This document shows positions 15,825 through 26,141 of a stretch of DNA of 35,518 nt, in pieces (position 1 is the stretch's first letter; the number at the start of each line of letters is the position of its first letter). The DNA comes from Brevundimonas sp. (GTDB lineage: Bacteria > Pseudomonadota > Alphaproteobacteria > Caulobacterales > Caulobacteraceae), in NCBI GenBank assembly GCA_020253595.1, contig JADCBH010000079.1, positions 1-35,518 of the forward strand, read 5' to 3'. The notes below the pieces were generated by a model. The model ran no database searches, had not been told where the DNA came from, and saw nothing but the letters and a program-made list of their open reading frames with translations. The position numbers were made by a program, and so were the translations under genes.

Positions 15825-16172
15825 ATGGCCATCAAGACGACCAAGACCCGATGGAAGGACGTCGTCCTCGTCTGCAAGAAGTGCCAGAAGAAACTCGACG
15901 GCGGCTTCGGGCCCGATGGCGACAAATCCCTGAAAAAGGCCCTGAAGAAGTATCTCCGACCCGGCGACGGCAAGGGCCGCAAGGCCGAGCTGGCCGTGAT
16001 CCAGACCGGCTGTTTCGACATCTGTCCCAAGAATGCCGTCGTAGCGATCAACGCCGCCAATCCCAAGCAGCTGCTCATCGTGCCGGCCGGAGGCGACCTG
16101 TTCGAGGTCAAGGCGCGGCTGGGGCTGGATGACGGGCGCCGGCTGAAGCCGACGCTGAAGGTGGTGGATTAA
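15825..16172 (+). CDS. Thioredoxin-like [2Fe-2S] ferredoxin domain protein
   Basis: A 115-residue basic protein. The four cysteines are arranged as CKKC (about residues 17-20) and CFDIC (about residues 63-67), a pattern of the thioredoxin-like [2Fe-2S] ferredoxins. The N-terminus MAIKTTKTRWKDVVLVCKKC matches related small proteins. A role as an electron carrier is likely, but no partner enzyme is in the neighbourhood. Its stop overlaps the stop of the convergent SRPBCC gene by four bases. Confidence 0.75.
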   Translation: MAIKTTKTRWKDVVLVCKKCQKKLDGGFGPDGDKSLKKALKKYLRPGDGKGRKAELAVIQTGCFDICPKNAVVAINAANPKQLLIVPAGGDLFEVKARLGLDDGRRLKPTLKVVD

Positions 16173-16567
16173 GGCTGCGCTTCCATAGAGGCTTTGATGG
16201 CGTCGATGCCGGCGTTCATCATGGCTGTGATGCGATCTTTCGGATCATCGGGCAGGAAATCGACGATCCAGACGAAGCGGCAGCGATCGTCACCCTCGGG
16301 CACGACGGCGTTCGAGGCGCTGTGGTGTTCGAAAATGTCTGCCAGGATGCTGTAGACGATCCGTCGGCGCTCATCGTCGATCGCGATCAATCGCTCCCGC
16401 AGCACCAGACCGCCGTCGAACGTCACTGTGCGGATGTCGCCCTCGACCACGGTGTCGATGATGAATCCGGGCGCGGTTTTCGTGTGCAGCGCGCCGAAGT
16501 CCCTGAGGGCCTCCCAGACCTGGTCCGCCGGGGCGTTGATGATGCGTTCGACGTGGATGGTCGCCAT
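16169..16567 (-). CDS. SRPBCC (START-like) family protein
   Basis: A 132-residue lipid- or ligand-binding-fold protein. The start MATIHVERIINAPADQVWEAL is the classical first strand and helix of the polyketide cyclase/SRPBCC fold. The C-terminus INFLPDDP-like WIVDFLPDDP and the final long helix also fit. I chose the ATG at 16567 because GAGG lies 6 bases upstream; an earlier in-frame start (16618) would add an unrelated basic segment. The ligand is unknown. It is convergent with the ferredoxin gene and divergent from the MFS gene. Confidence 0.82.
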   Translation of the reverse strand: MATIHVERIINAPADQVWEALRDFGALHTKTAPGFIIDTVVEGDIRTVTFDGGLVLRERLIAIDDERRRIVYSILADIFEHHSASNAVVPEGDDRCRFVWIVDFLPDDPKDRITAMMNAGIDAIKASMEAQP

Positions 16568-16655
16568 TTTTCGCCTCGCGTTTTCTGCACGATGAGACTG
16601 CACCGGAACGGTTCGCAAGTCTGGCGGCTATCGGACTGGATCAACTCCGTCGCGT

Positions 16656-16671
16656 GACCTGTCGTCAGGTC
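16656..16671. promoter_or_regulatory. Inverted repeat upstream of the MFS gene
   Basis: GACCTG and CAGGTC are perfect inverted 6-mers separated by TCGT, 17 bp before the MFS start codon. It could be an operator or a small stem-loop near the ribosome binding site. No regulator gene is adjacent. Confidence 0.35.
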
Positions 16672-16688
16672 GGGGCTATGGCGGTGCG

Positions 16689-17981
16689 ATGTCCCCCACC
16701 TCGCCCGCCTTTGTGATCCTCTTCGTCGTCAGCCTGATCGCGGCGGCCGGGAACATGGGGCTGCAGTCGGTGCTGCCCAACATCGGTCGGACCTTCGGGC
16801 TGGCAGACACCCTGGTCGCCGCCGCCTTCGCCATCTCGGCGCTGATGTGGACCGTGGCCTCGCCCTTCTGGGCGCGACTTTCGGACCGGGCCGGACGGAA
16901 GAACGTCATCCTGATCGGCCTGACCGGCTTTGTCGTGTCGATGGCCGGGTTCGGGTTGGGGGCCACCTTCGGGCTTGAGGGGTGGCTCGCGCCGGTGACC
17001 GCCTTCGTCCTCATGGCGATTGCGCGCACGGTCTACGGTGTTCTGGGATCGGCCGCCCCGATCGCGTCCCAGGCCTATGTCGCGGACCGGACCAGCCCCG
17101 AGGAGCGGACCCAGGCCATGTCGCTCCTGGCCTCGGCGCAAGGGTTGGGGACCGTGATCGGGCCCGTCCTGTCTCCGTTCCTCGTCCTGCCCGTAATCGG
17201 CCTTGCCGGGCCCATGTACGCCTTTGCCTTGATCGGTCTGGTCGTCCTGTTCGTCGTCTGGAAGCGGCTGCCGTCCGGCGAGGTGGTGCGCCAGCCCACG
17301 ATACGGCTTAAGGCCGGTGAAGGCAGCGGCCTGTGGCGGGACCCCAGGGTGCGCGACTTCCTGCTCTATGGGTTGCTGGTCACCAGCGCCCAGGCAGTGA
17401 ACATCGCGGTTCTGGGCTTTCACATCATCGACGAGATGGCCCAGACCGGACTGCCCGCCACGCACGCCCAAGGTTTCATCAGCGTGGCCTTTTTTGCCGG
17501 CGCGGCCGCCACCCTGATGGTTCAGTGGGGCCTGATCCCGCTGCTGAAGATGCAGCCGCTCGCTCTCATGCGTTGGGGGGGCAGCCTGGCGCTCGCGGGC
17601 AATCTGCTCAGCATGGTCGCGCCCGGCTATTTCGGGGTGGTCGTCGGCTATGCCGTGGTGTCGATGGGCGTCGGCTTCGCGCGACCGGGCTTCACCGCCG
17701 GATCTTCGCTGGCGGTCAGTGCCCATGAGCAGGGTGCGGTGGCGGGTCTGATGATGTCGCTGGCGGGCCTCAGCTTTCTCGTTCCGCCCGTCGCGGGCGT
17801 GGCGCTGTATGGTCTGGGCGAGGCGGCTCCGTTCGGGGCAAACGCAGTGCTTCTTGCGATCGCCACGGTCATGGCCCTGATGAGCCCCACCCTGCGCCGC
17901 GATCCTCACCCGGATCTGGTCGACACGCCTTCGTCCGGCGCTCCGCCCGCCTCCCAGCCCGGACCGGAGGGCAATCGCTAA
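16689..17981 (+). CDS. Major facilitator superfamily transporter
   Basis: A 430-residue transporter with twelve hydrophobic helices. The motif between helices 2 and 3, ARLSDRAGRKNVIL, is the MFS loop signature (G/A-x-L-x-D-R-x-G-R-K). The first helix, FVILFVVSLIAAAGNMGLQS, and the motif LGTVIGPVLSPFLV near helix 5 resemble drug-efflux relatives of the DHA1 group. The substrate cannot be assigned. A proline- and serine-rich cytoplasmic tail ends the protein. It is divergent from the SRPBCC gene. Confidence 0.9.
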   Translation: MSPTSPAFVILFVVSLIAAAGNMGLQSVLPNIGRTFGLADTLVAAAFAISALMWTVASPFWARLSDRAGRKNVILIGLTGFVVSMAGFGLGATFGLEGWLAPVTAFVLMAIARTVYGVLGSAAPIASQAYVADRTSPEERTQAMSLLASAQGLGTVIGPVLSPFLVLPVIGLAGPMYAFALIGLVVLFVVWKRLPSGEVVRQPTIRLKAGEGSGLWRDPRVRDFLLYGLLVTSAQAVNIAVLGFHIIDEMAQTGLPATHAQGFISVAFFAGAAATLMVQWGLIPLLKMQPLALMRWGGSLALAGNLLSMVAPGYFGVVVGYAVVSMGVGFARPGFTAGSSLAVSAHEQGAVAGLMMSLAGLSFLVPPVAGVALYGLGEAAPFGANAVLLAIATVMALMSPTLRRDPHPDLVDTPSSGAPPASQPGPEGNR

Positions 17982-17995
17982 AGGCGCGACGAACG

Positions 17996-18026
17996 CCCGC
18001 GCTTGCGTCTGGCCCCCGCGCTTGCG
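17996..18026 (+). repeat. 12-bp direct repeat upstream of SRPBCC gene
   Basis: CCCGCGCTTGCG occurs at 17996-18007 and again at 18015-18026, with a 19-bp period, directly before the ATG at 18038. It might be a binding site of a regulator or chance repetition in GC-rich sequence. Confidence 0.35.
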
Positions 18027-18037
18027 ACATCGCGACC

Positions 18038-18472
18038 ATGAACCCGTTCAAGATCGAAAAGCGCATCGGCGTCCAGGCGGACGCGGACCGCATCTGGGCC
18101 CTGATCGCCGAGCTTTCGGAGTGGGACCGCTGGAATCCCGTGGAAACCCAGGTCGAGGGCCGGATCGGTTTCGGCGGCAGCCTGACCTTGGTCGAGACTC
18201 TTCCAGAGCTTGGCGAGCGGCGCGCCACCCTCGGCGTGGCGGAGTGGATCCCCGGGGGGCAATTGGTCCTGACCGAGAAGCGCGGTTTCCTGTTCAAGGT
18301 CGTGCGATACTTCGAGATCGAACAGCTCCAGCCGAGGAGCTGCATAGTCTCTAACGGCTTCATCTTCTCGGGCTTTCGCGGTGAGGGCTTCCACGACAGG
18401 CACCGCCGCCATTTCAAGGTCGCCTGCGAAGCGGTCTGCGAGGGCCTGAAGGTCCACGCCGAGGCCGACTGA
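18038..18472 (+). CDS. SRPBCC-domain protein
   Basis: A 144-residue protein of the START/polyketide-cyclase fold: the first strand and helix are FKIEKRIGVQADADRIWALI, the WDRWNPVE block follows, and the final helix is FKVACEAVCEGLKVHAE. Such proteins bind hydrophobic ligands; nothing more specific can be stated. It shares the fold but little sequence with the other SRPBCC gene at 16169. It ends 4 bp before the stop of the convergent tadC; no terminator is visible between them. Confidence 0.8.
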   Translation: MNPFKIEKRIGVQADADRIWALIAELSEWDRWNPVETQVEGRIGFGGSLTLVETLPELGERRATLGVAEWIPGGQLVLTEKRGFLFKVVRYFEIEQLQPRSCIVSNGFIFSGFRGEGFHDRHRRHFKVACEAVCEGLKVHAEAD

Positions 18473-18476
18473 TCGG

Positions 18477-19484
18477 TTATTCGGTCTGGGGTGCCGTCGC
18501 CTGCTGGCCGTCGCGGCTCTTCATCTGGTCCTGGATCTGGATGATGGCCGGGCCGAGGATGACCACGAACAGCACCGGCAGGAAGAACAGGATCATCGGC
18601 ACGGTCAGCTGGGCCGGAAGCGCCGCCGCCTTCTTTTCTGCCGCTGATAGACGCAGCTCGCGATTTTCCTTGGCCATGGTCCGCAGGGCGGTGGCCAGCG
18701 GCGTGCCGTACTGTTCGGCTTGCACCATGGCGGTCGCCACGGCGCGCACGCCCGGATGGTTCGTCCGCTTGGCCAGGCCGTCATAGGCCATGCGCCGGTC
18801 GGGCAGATAGCTGAGCTCGGCCGACAGCAGGGCCAATTCCTCCGCCAGTTCGACCGAGGTGGTGCCGATCTCTTGGCTGACCTTCACGATCGCGGATTCG
18901 ATCGACATGCCGGCTTCCACGCAGATCAGCAGCAGATCCAACGCGTCGGGGAAGCCCTGCATGATCGACTGCCGACGGTTGTCGATACGGTTCTTCAGAT
19001 AGACGTTGGGTCCATAAAAGCCGAGCACGGTCGCGCCCATGATCATCGGCAGCTTGGTGATCGGCGGAAGACCGAAGTCGTTGACGAAGAACAGGTAAAA
19101 GGCGCTGAACAGCAGAAAGAAAATCGGGGTCGCAAAGCGGAAGAAGTAGAAGGTCGTAACCGGCCGAGGCCCGCGGAAGCCCGCCTGGATCATCTGCTCG
19201 GCGACCTTGGGGTCCTCGAGCAGCTTGGACAGGTTCAACTGCTCGACGATCTTCTTCTTGAAGCCGTCGTCGGTGTGGCGCAGCCCACCCTGACCGCTGG
19301 CGATGGCGGCGCGTGACTTGCGCTTGAGTTCGTCGCGGCGAGTCGAGACCGCCTGCATGCGCTTGTCCAGCTGGACCCCGCCGGTCATGGAACCGAGCAG
19401 GGTCACCATGGTGGCGAAAACCAGAACGGCGACGCCAATGCTGAGCAGGTTCCTGGGTTCGACGATGGCTTCAAGCATGCCCAT
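18477..19484 (-). CDS. tadC: Tad pilus inner-membrane platform protein TadC
   Basis: Type II secretion F-family platform protein of the Tad pilus, which with TadB couples the ATPase CpaF to pilin assembly. It has 335 residues, with hydrophobic helices at the N-terminus and in the middle, and a final pair at the C-terminus. The family block FPDALDLLLICVEAGMSIESA (part of the T2SSF domain) is visible around residues 165-190, followed by LAEELALLSAELSYLPDRR. The start is 9 bp after tadB with AGGGG as binding site. It is the last gene in the minus-strand pilus operon. Orthologs in Caulobacter are also called CpaH. Confidence 0.93.
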   Translation of the reverse strand: MGMLEAIVEPRNLLSIGVAVLVFATMVTLLGSMTGGVQLDKRMQAVSTRRDELKRKSRAAIASGQGGLRHTDDGFKKKIVEQLNLSKLLEDPKVAEQMIQAGFRGPRPVTTFYFFRFATPIFFLLFSAFYLFFVNDFGLPPITKLPMIMGATVLGFYGPNVYLKNRIDNRRQSIMQGFPDALDLLLICVEAGMSIESAIVKVSQEIGTTSVELAEELALLSAELSYLPDRRMAYDGLAKRTNHPGVRAVATAMVQAEQYGTPLATALRTMAKENRELRLSAAEKKAAALPAQLTVPMILFFLPVLFVVILGPAIIQIQDQMKSRDGQQATAPQTE

Positions 19485-19493
19485 GGTCGGCCC

Positions 19494-20474
19494 CTAGATC
19501 TTGAACGAGATCATGCGCTTCATCACGAAGATGCCGCAGCCCATCCAGATGGCCGAACCCAGCAGCATGATCTGCCCCCGGAGTTCGGTGAACATCAGGG
19601 CCATGTAGGCCGGGGTCGTCAGACCCACGAGCGTCATCACCACCGGCGGCAGGGCACCGATGATGCCGGCCGACGCCAGGGCCTCGGACGACAGGGCCTT
19701 GACCTTCTCACGCATCATCCTCCGGGCCCGGAGCACATGCGACAGGTTGCCGAGCGCCTCGGCCAGGTTGCCGCCGGTCTTCTGCTGAATGGCAATGACG
19801 ATGCCGAAGAATTTCAGCTCCGGCGTGGGGATGCGCTCATACATCTTCTCCAGCGCCTGTGGCAGGGTTAGGCCAACGCCCAGCCCTTCGACCAGGGTCT
19901 GGAACTCCGGCCCCAAGGGCGCGGGGCTCTCCTTGCCGATGATCTTGAAGCAGTCGTGGACCGGCAGGCCGGACTTGATGCCCCGCACGATGACGTCCAC
20001 CGCGTTAGGAAACTCCAGCCCGAATTTCTTCAACCGACTCGTCGCGACGAAACCGACGACCCAGCGCGGCAAACCCAGCCCAGCGGCGATACCGGCCCCC
20101 AGAGCGACAAGGATGTGGAGACCAAACACCAGCGCAACCAGGGTCGCCACGACACCGAGACCGGCGCTGATCAGCCAGAAGGTCCGGACACTTAGCCCCA
20201 GTCCGGCGTGCTTCAGGCGGGCCGCGATGGTCATGCGGGCCTTGCGTTCTTTGCGCTCGGCATCCTTCAGCTGGACCTCGATCGCCTTGCGGCGGGCTTC
20301 GGGCGTGTTGGCCTCGGCCTTGGCGGCCTTGAGCCGGGCGGCCTTGGTCTGGCCCATGCCCATGGCTTCGGCGCGCTTGACGGCTTGTGCCGAGGAATCT
20401 TCTCCGCCGACCAGCGCCCAGCCCAGGCCACCGACGGTGATGAAGGCCAGAAGTCCGGCGAGGAGCATCAGCAT
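19494..20474 (-). CDS. tadB: Tad pilus inner-membrane platform protein TadB
   Basis: Partner of TadC in the assembly platform. The 326 residues start MLMLLAGLLAFITVGGLG (first helix), followed by a charged, Ala/Lys-rich coiled region (about 35-95). The T2SSF domain is visible as FPNAVDVIVRGIKSGLPVHD and QTLVEGLGVGLTLPQALEKM, ending with two hydrophobic helices. I chose the ATG at 20474 because GGAG lies 8 bases before it. It begins 5 bp after cpaF. Also called CpaG. Confidence 0.93.
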   Translation of the reverse strand: MLMLLAGLLAFITVGGLGWALVGGEDSSAQAVKRAEAMGMGQTKAARLKAAKAEANTPEARRKAIEVQLKDAERKERKARMTIAARLKHAGLGLSVRTFWLISAGLGVVATLVALVFGLHILVALGAGIAAGLGLPRWVVGFVATSRLKKFGLEFPNAVDVIVRGIKSGLPVHDCFKIIGKESPAPLGPEFQTLVEGLGVGLTLPQALEKMYERIPTPELKFFGIVIAIQQKTGGNLAEALGNLSHVLRARRMMREKVKALSSEALASAGIIGALPPVVMTLVGLTTPAYMALMFTELRGQIMLLGSAIWMGCGIFVMKRMISFKI

Positions 20475-20479
20475 GACCG

Positions 20480-22108
<1,629 letters not shown>

Positions 22109-22111
22109 GGA

Positions 22112-23656
22112 TCAGGTCTTCTTCTTGAACAGGCCCGCGAACAGGGACTTGGATTCGCCCTTGGGGGCCTTGCCGGGGGCCGCCAGCGCGGGCAACTCGC
22201 GACGCGAGACGATCTGGGCCAGCAGCTGGAAAGCCTCGGCCGCCTTGGACTTGGCGCCCATGTCCAGGATCATCTGGCCGTTGTTGGCGGCGGCACCAAA
22301 CAGCTTGGCGTCGAAGGGGATCGACAGGCTGGGATGAACCCCCAGCGCCGCGCCGAAATCCTTGGCCGAGATTTCCGGCCGGCCGGGCACGCCCACCTGG
22401 TTGAGCACCAGGCGCGGCGGCGCATCGTTCAGACGACCCGAACGGATCAGGTCGATCATGTTCTTGGCGTTCCGCAGCGAGGCGAGATCGGGCGTCGCCA
22501 CAACCACCACCTCGTCGGCAGCGATCAGGGTGCGTCGCATCCAGCCCGACCAGATGTGCGGCAGGTCCAGCACCACGAACGGTGCCGTGCCCCGGATCTG
22601 GGTCGTGACCTCCTCGAACGCCTCAGCGCTGATTTCCCAGTCATTGTCCAGGGTGGCCGGGGCCGCGAACAGGCTCAGCTTGTCGGTGCAGCGGACCATC
22701 ATCCGGTCCAGCAGGACCGGGTCCAGACGATCGGGCTGACCCAGCGCATCGGCGACGCCGTTCAGGGGGTCCTGGTTGAAATCGAGGCCCGCGGTGCCGA
22801 ACGGCAGATCGTAATCGACGATGACGGTGTTCGCGCCGATCTTTTCGGACATCGCATAGGCGGTGTTGTGCGCCACCGAAGAGGAGCCTGATCCGCCTCT
22901 TGCTCCCACGAAGGCGATGGAGCGGCCGACGAAGGGCTGGGCCGGATCGGAGAACAGTCCGCCGATCGCGGCGATCAATTGCAAGGGCTGGATCGGGGCG
23001 ACCAGATATTCGCTGACGCCCCGCTTCATCAATTCCCGGAACAGGATGATGTCGTTGGTTGCGCCGATGACGACAACTTTGGTTCCAGCGTCGCAGACCT
23101 CGGCCAGACGGTCGACCTGCCACAGCAGGGCACCCGGGTCCTGCATGCACTCGACGATGACCAGGGGCGGCGTCGGCTCCTGATTATAGGCGTCGACGGC
23201 GGCCGGAATGCCGCCGACCCGGATCTGGGTGGTGGCGCGAGCCATGCGGCGGTCCTGTCCGGCGCGCTCGGCAGCCGCCAGGGTGTCCTGCCGCTCGGCG
23301 AAGACGTGGATGGCGATGCGCGGAATCGTGACTTCGTTTTGCAGCCCAGCCGACACCGCTTGAGGCGCGATCGCGGCCGACGCACCGGCGACGAGGTCGC
23401 CCACGGGGTTATAGCCAGCTGCGGCGGGCAGTCCACCCTGGGTCGCCGGCAGACCAGCCGGATGGGCCACGACCGCGCCGCCGGGCGCGACGGGAGCATT
23501 GGCGTCGTAACCGCCCGGCGCGGTGAACTGCAGCGGCTCGCGCGGATTGATGTCCCCGGCCGCTACAGGCGAGGCAGCCTGCGGCGCGACGTCCAGTTCG
23601 GCATCGAACTCGTCGTCCAGGGGATCATAGGGACGCGAAGCAAACGCATTGGTCAT
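22112..23656 (-). CDS. cpaE: Pilus localisation ATPase CpaE/TadZ
   Basis: ParA/MinD-like protein that places the Tad pilus at the cell pole. The 514 residues have a disordered N-terminus (about 1-110), a receiver-like domain (about 115-235), then a MinD-type domain. The P-loop reads GARGGSGSSSVAHN at about residues 251-264: the signature lysine (and the deviant Walker lysine) is replaced by small residues, an atypical loop known in TadZ proteins. VIVDYDLPFGTAGLDF follows. Sited between cpaD (6 bp) and cpaF (3 bp). Confidence 0.93.
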   Translation of the reverse strand: MTNAFASRPYDPLDDEFDAELDVAPQAASPVAAGDINPREPLQFTAPGGYDANAPVAPGGAVVAHPAGLPATQGGLPAAAGYNPVGDLVAGASAAIAPQAVSAGLQNEVTIPRIAIHVFAERQDTLAAAERAGQDRRMARATTQIRVGGIPAAVDAYNQEPTPPLVIVECMQDPGALLWQVDRLAEVCDAGTKVVVIGATNDIILFRELMKRGVSEYLVAPIQPLQLIAAIGGLFSDPAQPFVGRSIAFVGARGGSGSSSVAHNTAYAMSEKIGANTVIVDYDLPFGTAGLDFNQDPLNGVADALGQPDRLDPVLLDRMMVRCTDKLSLFAAPATLDNDWEISAEAFEEVTTQIRGTAPFVVLDLPHIWSGWMRRTLIAADEVVVVATPDLASLRNAKNMIDLIRSGRLNDAPPRLVLNQVGVPGRPEISAKDFGAALGVHPSLSIPFDAKLFGAAANNGQMILDMGAKSKAAEAFQLLAQIVSRRELPALAAPGKAPKGESKSLFAGLFKKKT

Positions 23657-23662
23657 CGACCG

Positions 23663-24334
23663 TCAGTCCACGGCATCCGAAACCTGGCCGTTCTCGAGCA
23701 GGGTTTCGATGGCGGCCGCCGTTTGTTCTCCACGGCGGTATCTATCCAGCACGACCGCCCGGCGACCGGCATCGGGCGGAGTCATGGTGCGCGGCGTAAC
23801 GATGTCGCGCGGATTGGCGATCTGGGCCGCCAGATTGGCGTTGACGGCGCAGCCGAAGTTGGCGCTGCCGGCATTCGAACCGGTCCGCGCCAGATTGGTC
23901 CAGGTGGTGCCGCAGCGAGGAACCGCCGCCCGGACTGTATCGAAACCGACCAGCACCGGCGCACGCGGATCGGGCGCGATGTAGGTCACGACCTGCACCT
24001 GGTGACCCGGCACGCCCAGCGATTCCAGGGCGTTCCTGACGCTCCAGGCCATTTCGCCCGACACGGTATCGTCGCCTGACGGCACCTCGACCCTCAGGAC
24101 CGGAGCTCCCTCGGCCGAGAAGCGATAGGCGAACTCCTGAAGCGCACGGCTCTGGTTGGCCGAAGGACCGGTTTCGTGAATCGCCAGGGCGATGCGCTCG
24201 ACGCCCGGCTCCACCGCCAGGGCATAGCGGGACGTGGGCGTCAGCGGCACCGGTCCGGTGCCCTCGGCGGGCAGCCCTACGCATGCCGACAGGGTCAGGA
24301 CAGAGGCGACGGCGATGGACAGGGTGCGGATCAT
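23663..24334 (-). CDS. cpaD: Pilus assembly lipoprotein CpaD
   Basis: Outer-membrane-associated lipoprotein needed for the secretin CpaC in Tad pili. The 223 residues start with a lipoprotein signal, MIRTLSIAVASVLTLSACVG, with lipobox LSAC. The conserved C-terminal motif NFGCAVNANLAAQIANPRDI and the block RCGTTWTNL match CpaD family proteins. I start it at 24334; an upstream in-frame start would make the signal peptide internal. It follows cpaC by 8 bp. Confidence 0.92.
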   Translation of the reverse strand: MIRTLSIAVASVLTLSACVGLPAEGTGPVPLTPTSRYALAVEPGVERIALAIHETGPSANQSRALQEFAYRFSAEGAPVLRVEVPSGDDTVSGEMAWSVRNALESLGVPGHQVQVVTYIAPDPRAPVLVGFDTVRAAVPRCGTTWTNLARTGSNAGSANFGCAVNANLAAQIANPRDIVTPRTMTPPDAGRRAVVLDRYRRGEQTAAAIETLLENGQVSDAVD

Positions 24335-24342
24335 CGGGGCGC

Positions 24343-26133
24343 TCACTCGATCACATAACCGACCGGGCCCGACCACGCCGGGGCGGTGGATGCTCCCGGA
24401 GCGGGCGAGCCGTAGGCCTGGTTCAGCTGGCCGAAGAAGATGGTCTGGGCGTCGCTGGCGATGCGTAGACCGTCAGCGGGGGTCTGCATCATGCCTGGCG
24501 AGACGGGATTGACGATGAAGGGCTCGACCATGACGACCAGCTCAGTCTCGCCCGACAAGTAGTCGCGCGAGCGGAATAGCTGGCCCAGTACCGGTAGGCC
24601 AGCAAGACCGGGCAGGCTGTCCACGGCCTGACGGCTGGTGTCCAGCAACAGGCCCGCAATCATCATGGAGCCCCCCGAAGGGATCTCGACGGTGTTCTGC
24701 ACGCGCCGGACGCTTAGGCCCGCGATGGCCAGGGAACCGACGCTCCCAGCGCCGAGTGTAATGCCGCCCGTCTGGGTCAGCTCCGACACCTCGGCCGAGA
24801 TCTGCAGGTTGATGCGCCCTTCGGACAGAACCACCGGCCTGAAGGCCAGGCTGACGCCGTAGGGCTTGAACTCGATGGTGACGTTGCCGTCGCGGTCACG
24901 GCCGGTCGGCACGGGGTATTCCCCGCCCGCCAGGAAGCTGGCGCTCTCGCCATTCACGCTGGTCAGGTTCGGCTCGGCCAGGGTGCGGACCAGACCGACC
25001 CGCTCGAACGCCTGCAGACAGGCGCTGGCGTTGGTCCCTGTCACCGCGCGATAGGCGCTGGAAACCACGTTCTCGACCACGTTGGACAAGGCATTGCCTG
25101 ACTGGGTCTGCAGCAGCGACGTCACCGTGTTGACGAAGTTGTTGACCGCGTTGGTGCCCGAGATGGTCTCGAGGTTGAAGCTTTCGGGCTCGGTGATGGT
25201 CGTCCCGGTCAGGGTCGTGGTGTTGCCGCTGAAGTCGGTCACCGTGACCGAGCCGGGAGTGGCCGAAGAGAAGGAGATCCGCCGGCCGTCGAGCGTGGTG
25301 ATGGTCGTGCCCGTCTCGGTCGTTGTCACGCCGGTGACGGTGTTCCCGAGGTTGGAGCTTGATGTCGTCGTGTTTCCGGTCGTGGTCCGGGTCAGGTTGT
25401 CCGTCGCGATCCCGCGGTTCTCGTTGTAGCAGGCGCCGGCTCCACCCAGCGCCGAGCCGTTGACGCTATAGGTGTTGTCACGGCCAAACCCGACCGACTG
25501 CAGTCCGTTGTTGAACACGACGTCCGACGACAGACCCAGCTGCTTGATGGCGTTACGCTGGACCTCGATGATCCGAACCCGGAGCGTCACCTGATCCGAC
25601 GCCGCGATGGTGGTCAGGTTCAATACCTTTTCCGGGGCGGAGACGAAGGCCCGGGCGACCGAGGCAACACGTTCGGATTCGGCGGCGCTGGTTACCATGC
25701 CGGTCAGGATGATGCTGTCGTTGACGGCTTCCGCCCGCACCTGGGACCCCGGCGCGACCCGGCTCAGCGTGTCCTGCAACGCCGAGACCCCGGCATCCAC
25801 CCGCACACGCAACGTCAGGATGGCGCGGCCGGCGGCATCCAGGAACACCGCATCGGTCTCGCCCGGCGCGATGCCGATGACCGTGATCCGACGCGGCGAA
25901 TGGACATTGGCTTCGGCGACCGCCGGATTGGACACGATCACGTCGCGCGCATCGGCAGGCAGGTCGACTGCGAAGGAGGTGCCGCGCGGCAGGTTGATCA
26001 GGCGCGGTCCGGACCCGGCCGAGACCGTCTGGCTTGCGCCATAGCTCTGGGCCAGAGCCGGGGTGGCGATCGGAGCTGCCGCCGTCACCACCGCGCAGGT
26101 CAGCGCGACGAGGGGCTTCATGGAAATGGACAT
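24343..26133 (-). CDS. cpaC: Tad pilus secretin CpaC/RcpA
   Basis: Outer-membrane channel for the pilus. The 596 residues have a signal peptide ending PALAQ, an N-terminal pilus domain (about 40-110, INLPRGTSFAVDLPADARDV), a BON-like domain, and the secretin core with VRTLAEPNLTSVNGESASF (about 382-400) and the closing motif IPSGGSMMIAGLL. A Thr-rich low-complexity insert (about residues 240-320) interrupts the region before the secretin core. I chose the ATG at 26133, which has GAGGG 5 bases upstream; an ATG at 26145 overlaps the cpaB stop and remains possible. Confidence 0.94.
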   Translation of the reverse strand: MSISMKPLVALTCAVVTAAAPIATPALAQSYGASQTVSAGSGPRLINLPRGTSFAVDLPADARDVIVSNPAVAEANVHSPRRITVIGIAPGETDAVFLDAAGRAILTLRVRVDAGVSALQDTLSRVAPGSQVRAEAVNDSIILTGMVTSAAESERVASVARAFVSAPEKVLNLTTIAASDQVTLRVRIIEVQRNAIKQLGLSSDVVFNNGLQSVGFGRDNTYSVNGSALGGAGACYNENRGIATDNLTRTTTGNTTTSSSNLGNTVTGVTTTETGTTITTLDGRRISFSSATPGSVTVTDFSGNTTTLTGTTITEPESFNLETISGTNAVNNFVNTVTSLLQTQSGNALSNVVENVVSSAYRAVTGTNASACLQAFERVGLVRTLAEPNLTSVNGESASFLAGGEYPVPTGRDRDGNVTIEFKPYGVSLAFRPVVLSEGRINLQISAEVSELTQTGGITLGAGSVGSLAIAGLSVRRVQNTVEIPSGGSMMIAGLLLDTSRQAVDSLPGLAGLPVLGQLFRSRDYLSGETELVVMVEPFIVNPVSPGMMQTPADGLRIASDAQTIFFGQLNQAYGSPAPGASTAPAWSGPVGYVIE

Positions 26134-26141
26134 GGGTGCCC

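Noticed and set aside
16665..17909. 414-codon minus-strand frame opposite the MFS gene
   Set aside because: The plus-strand MFS gene has intact transporter motifs; the antisense frame is low-complexity in composition.
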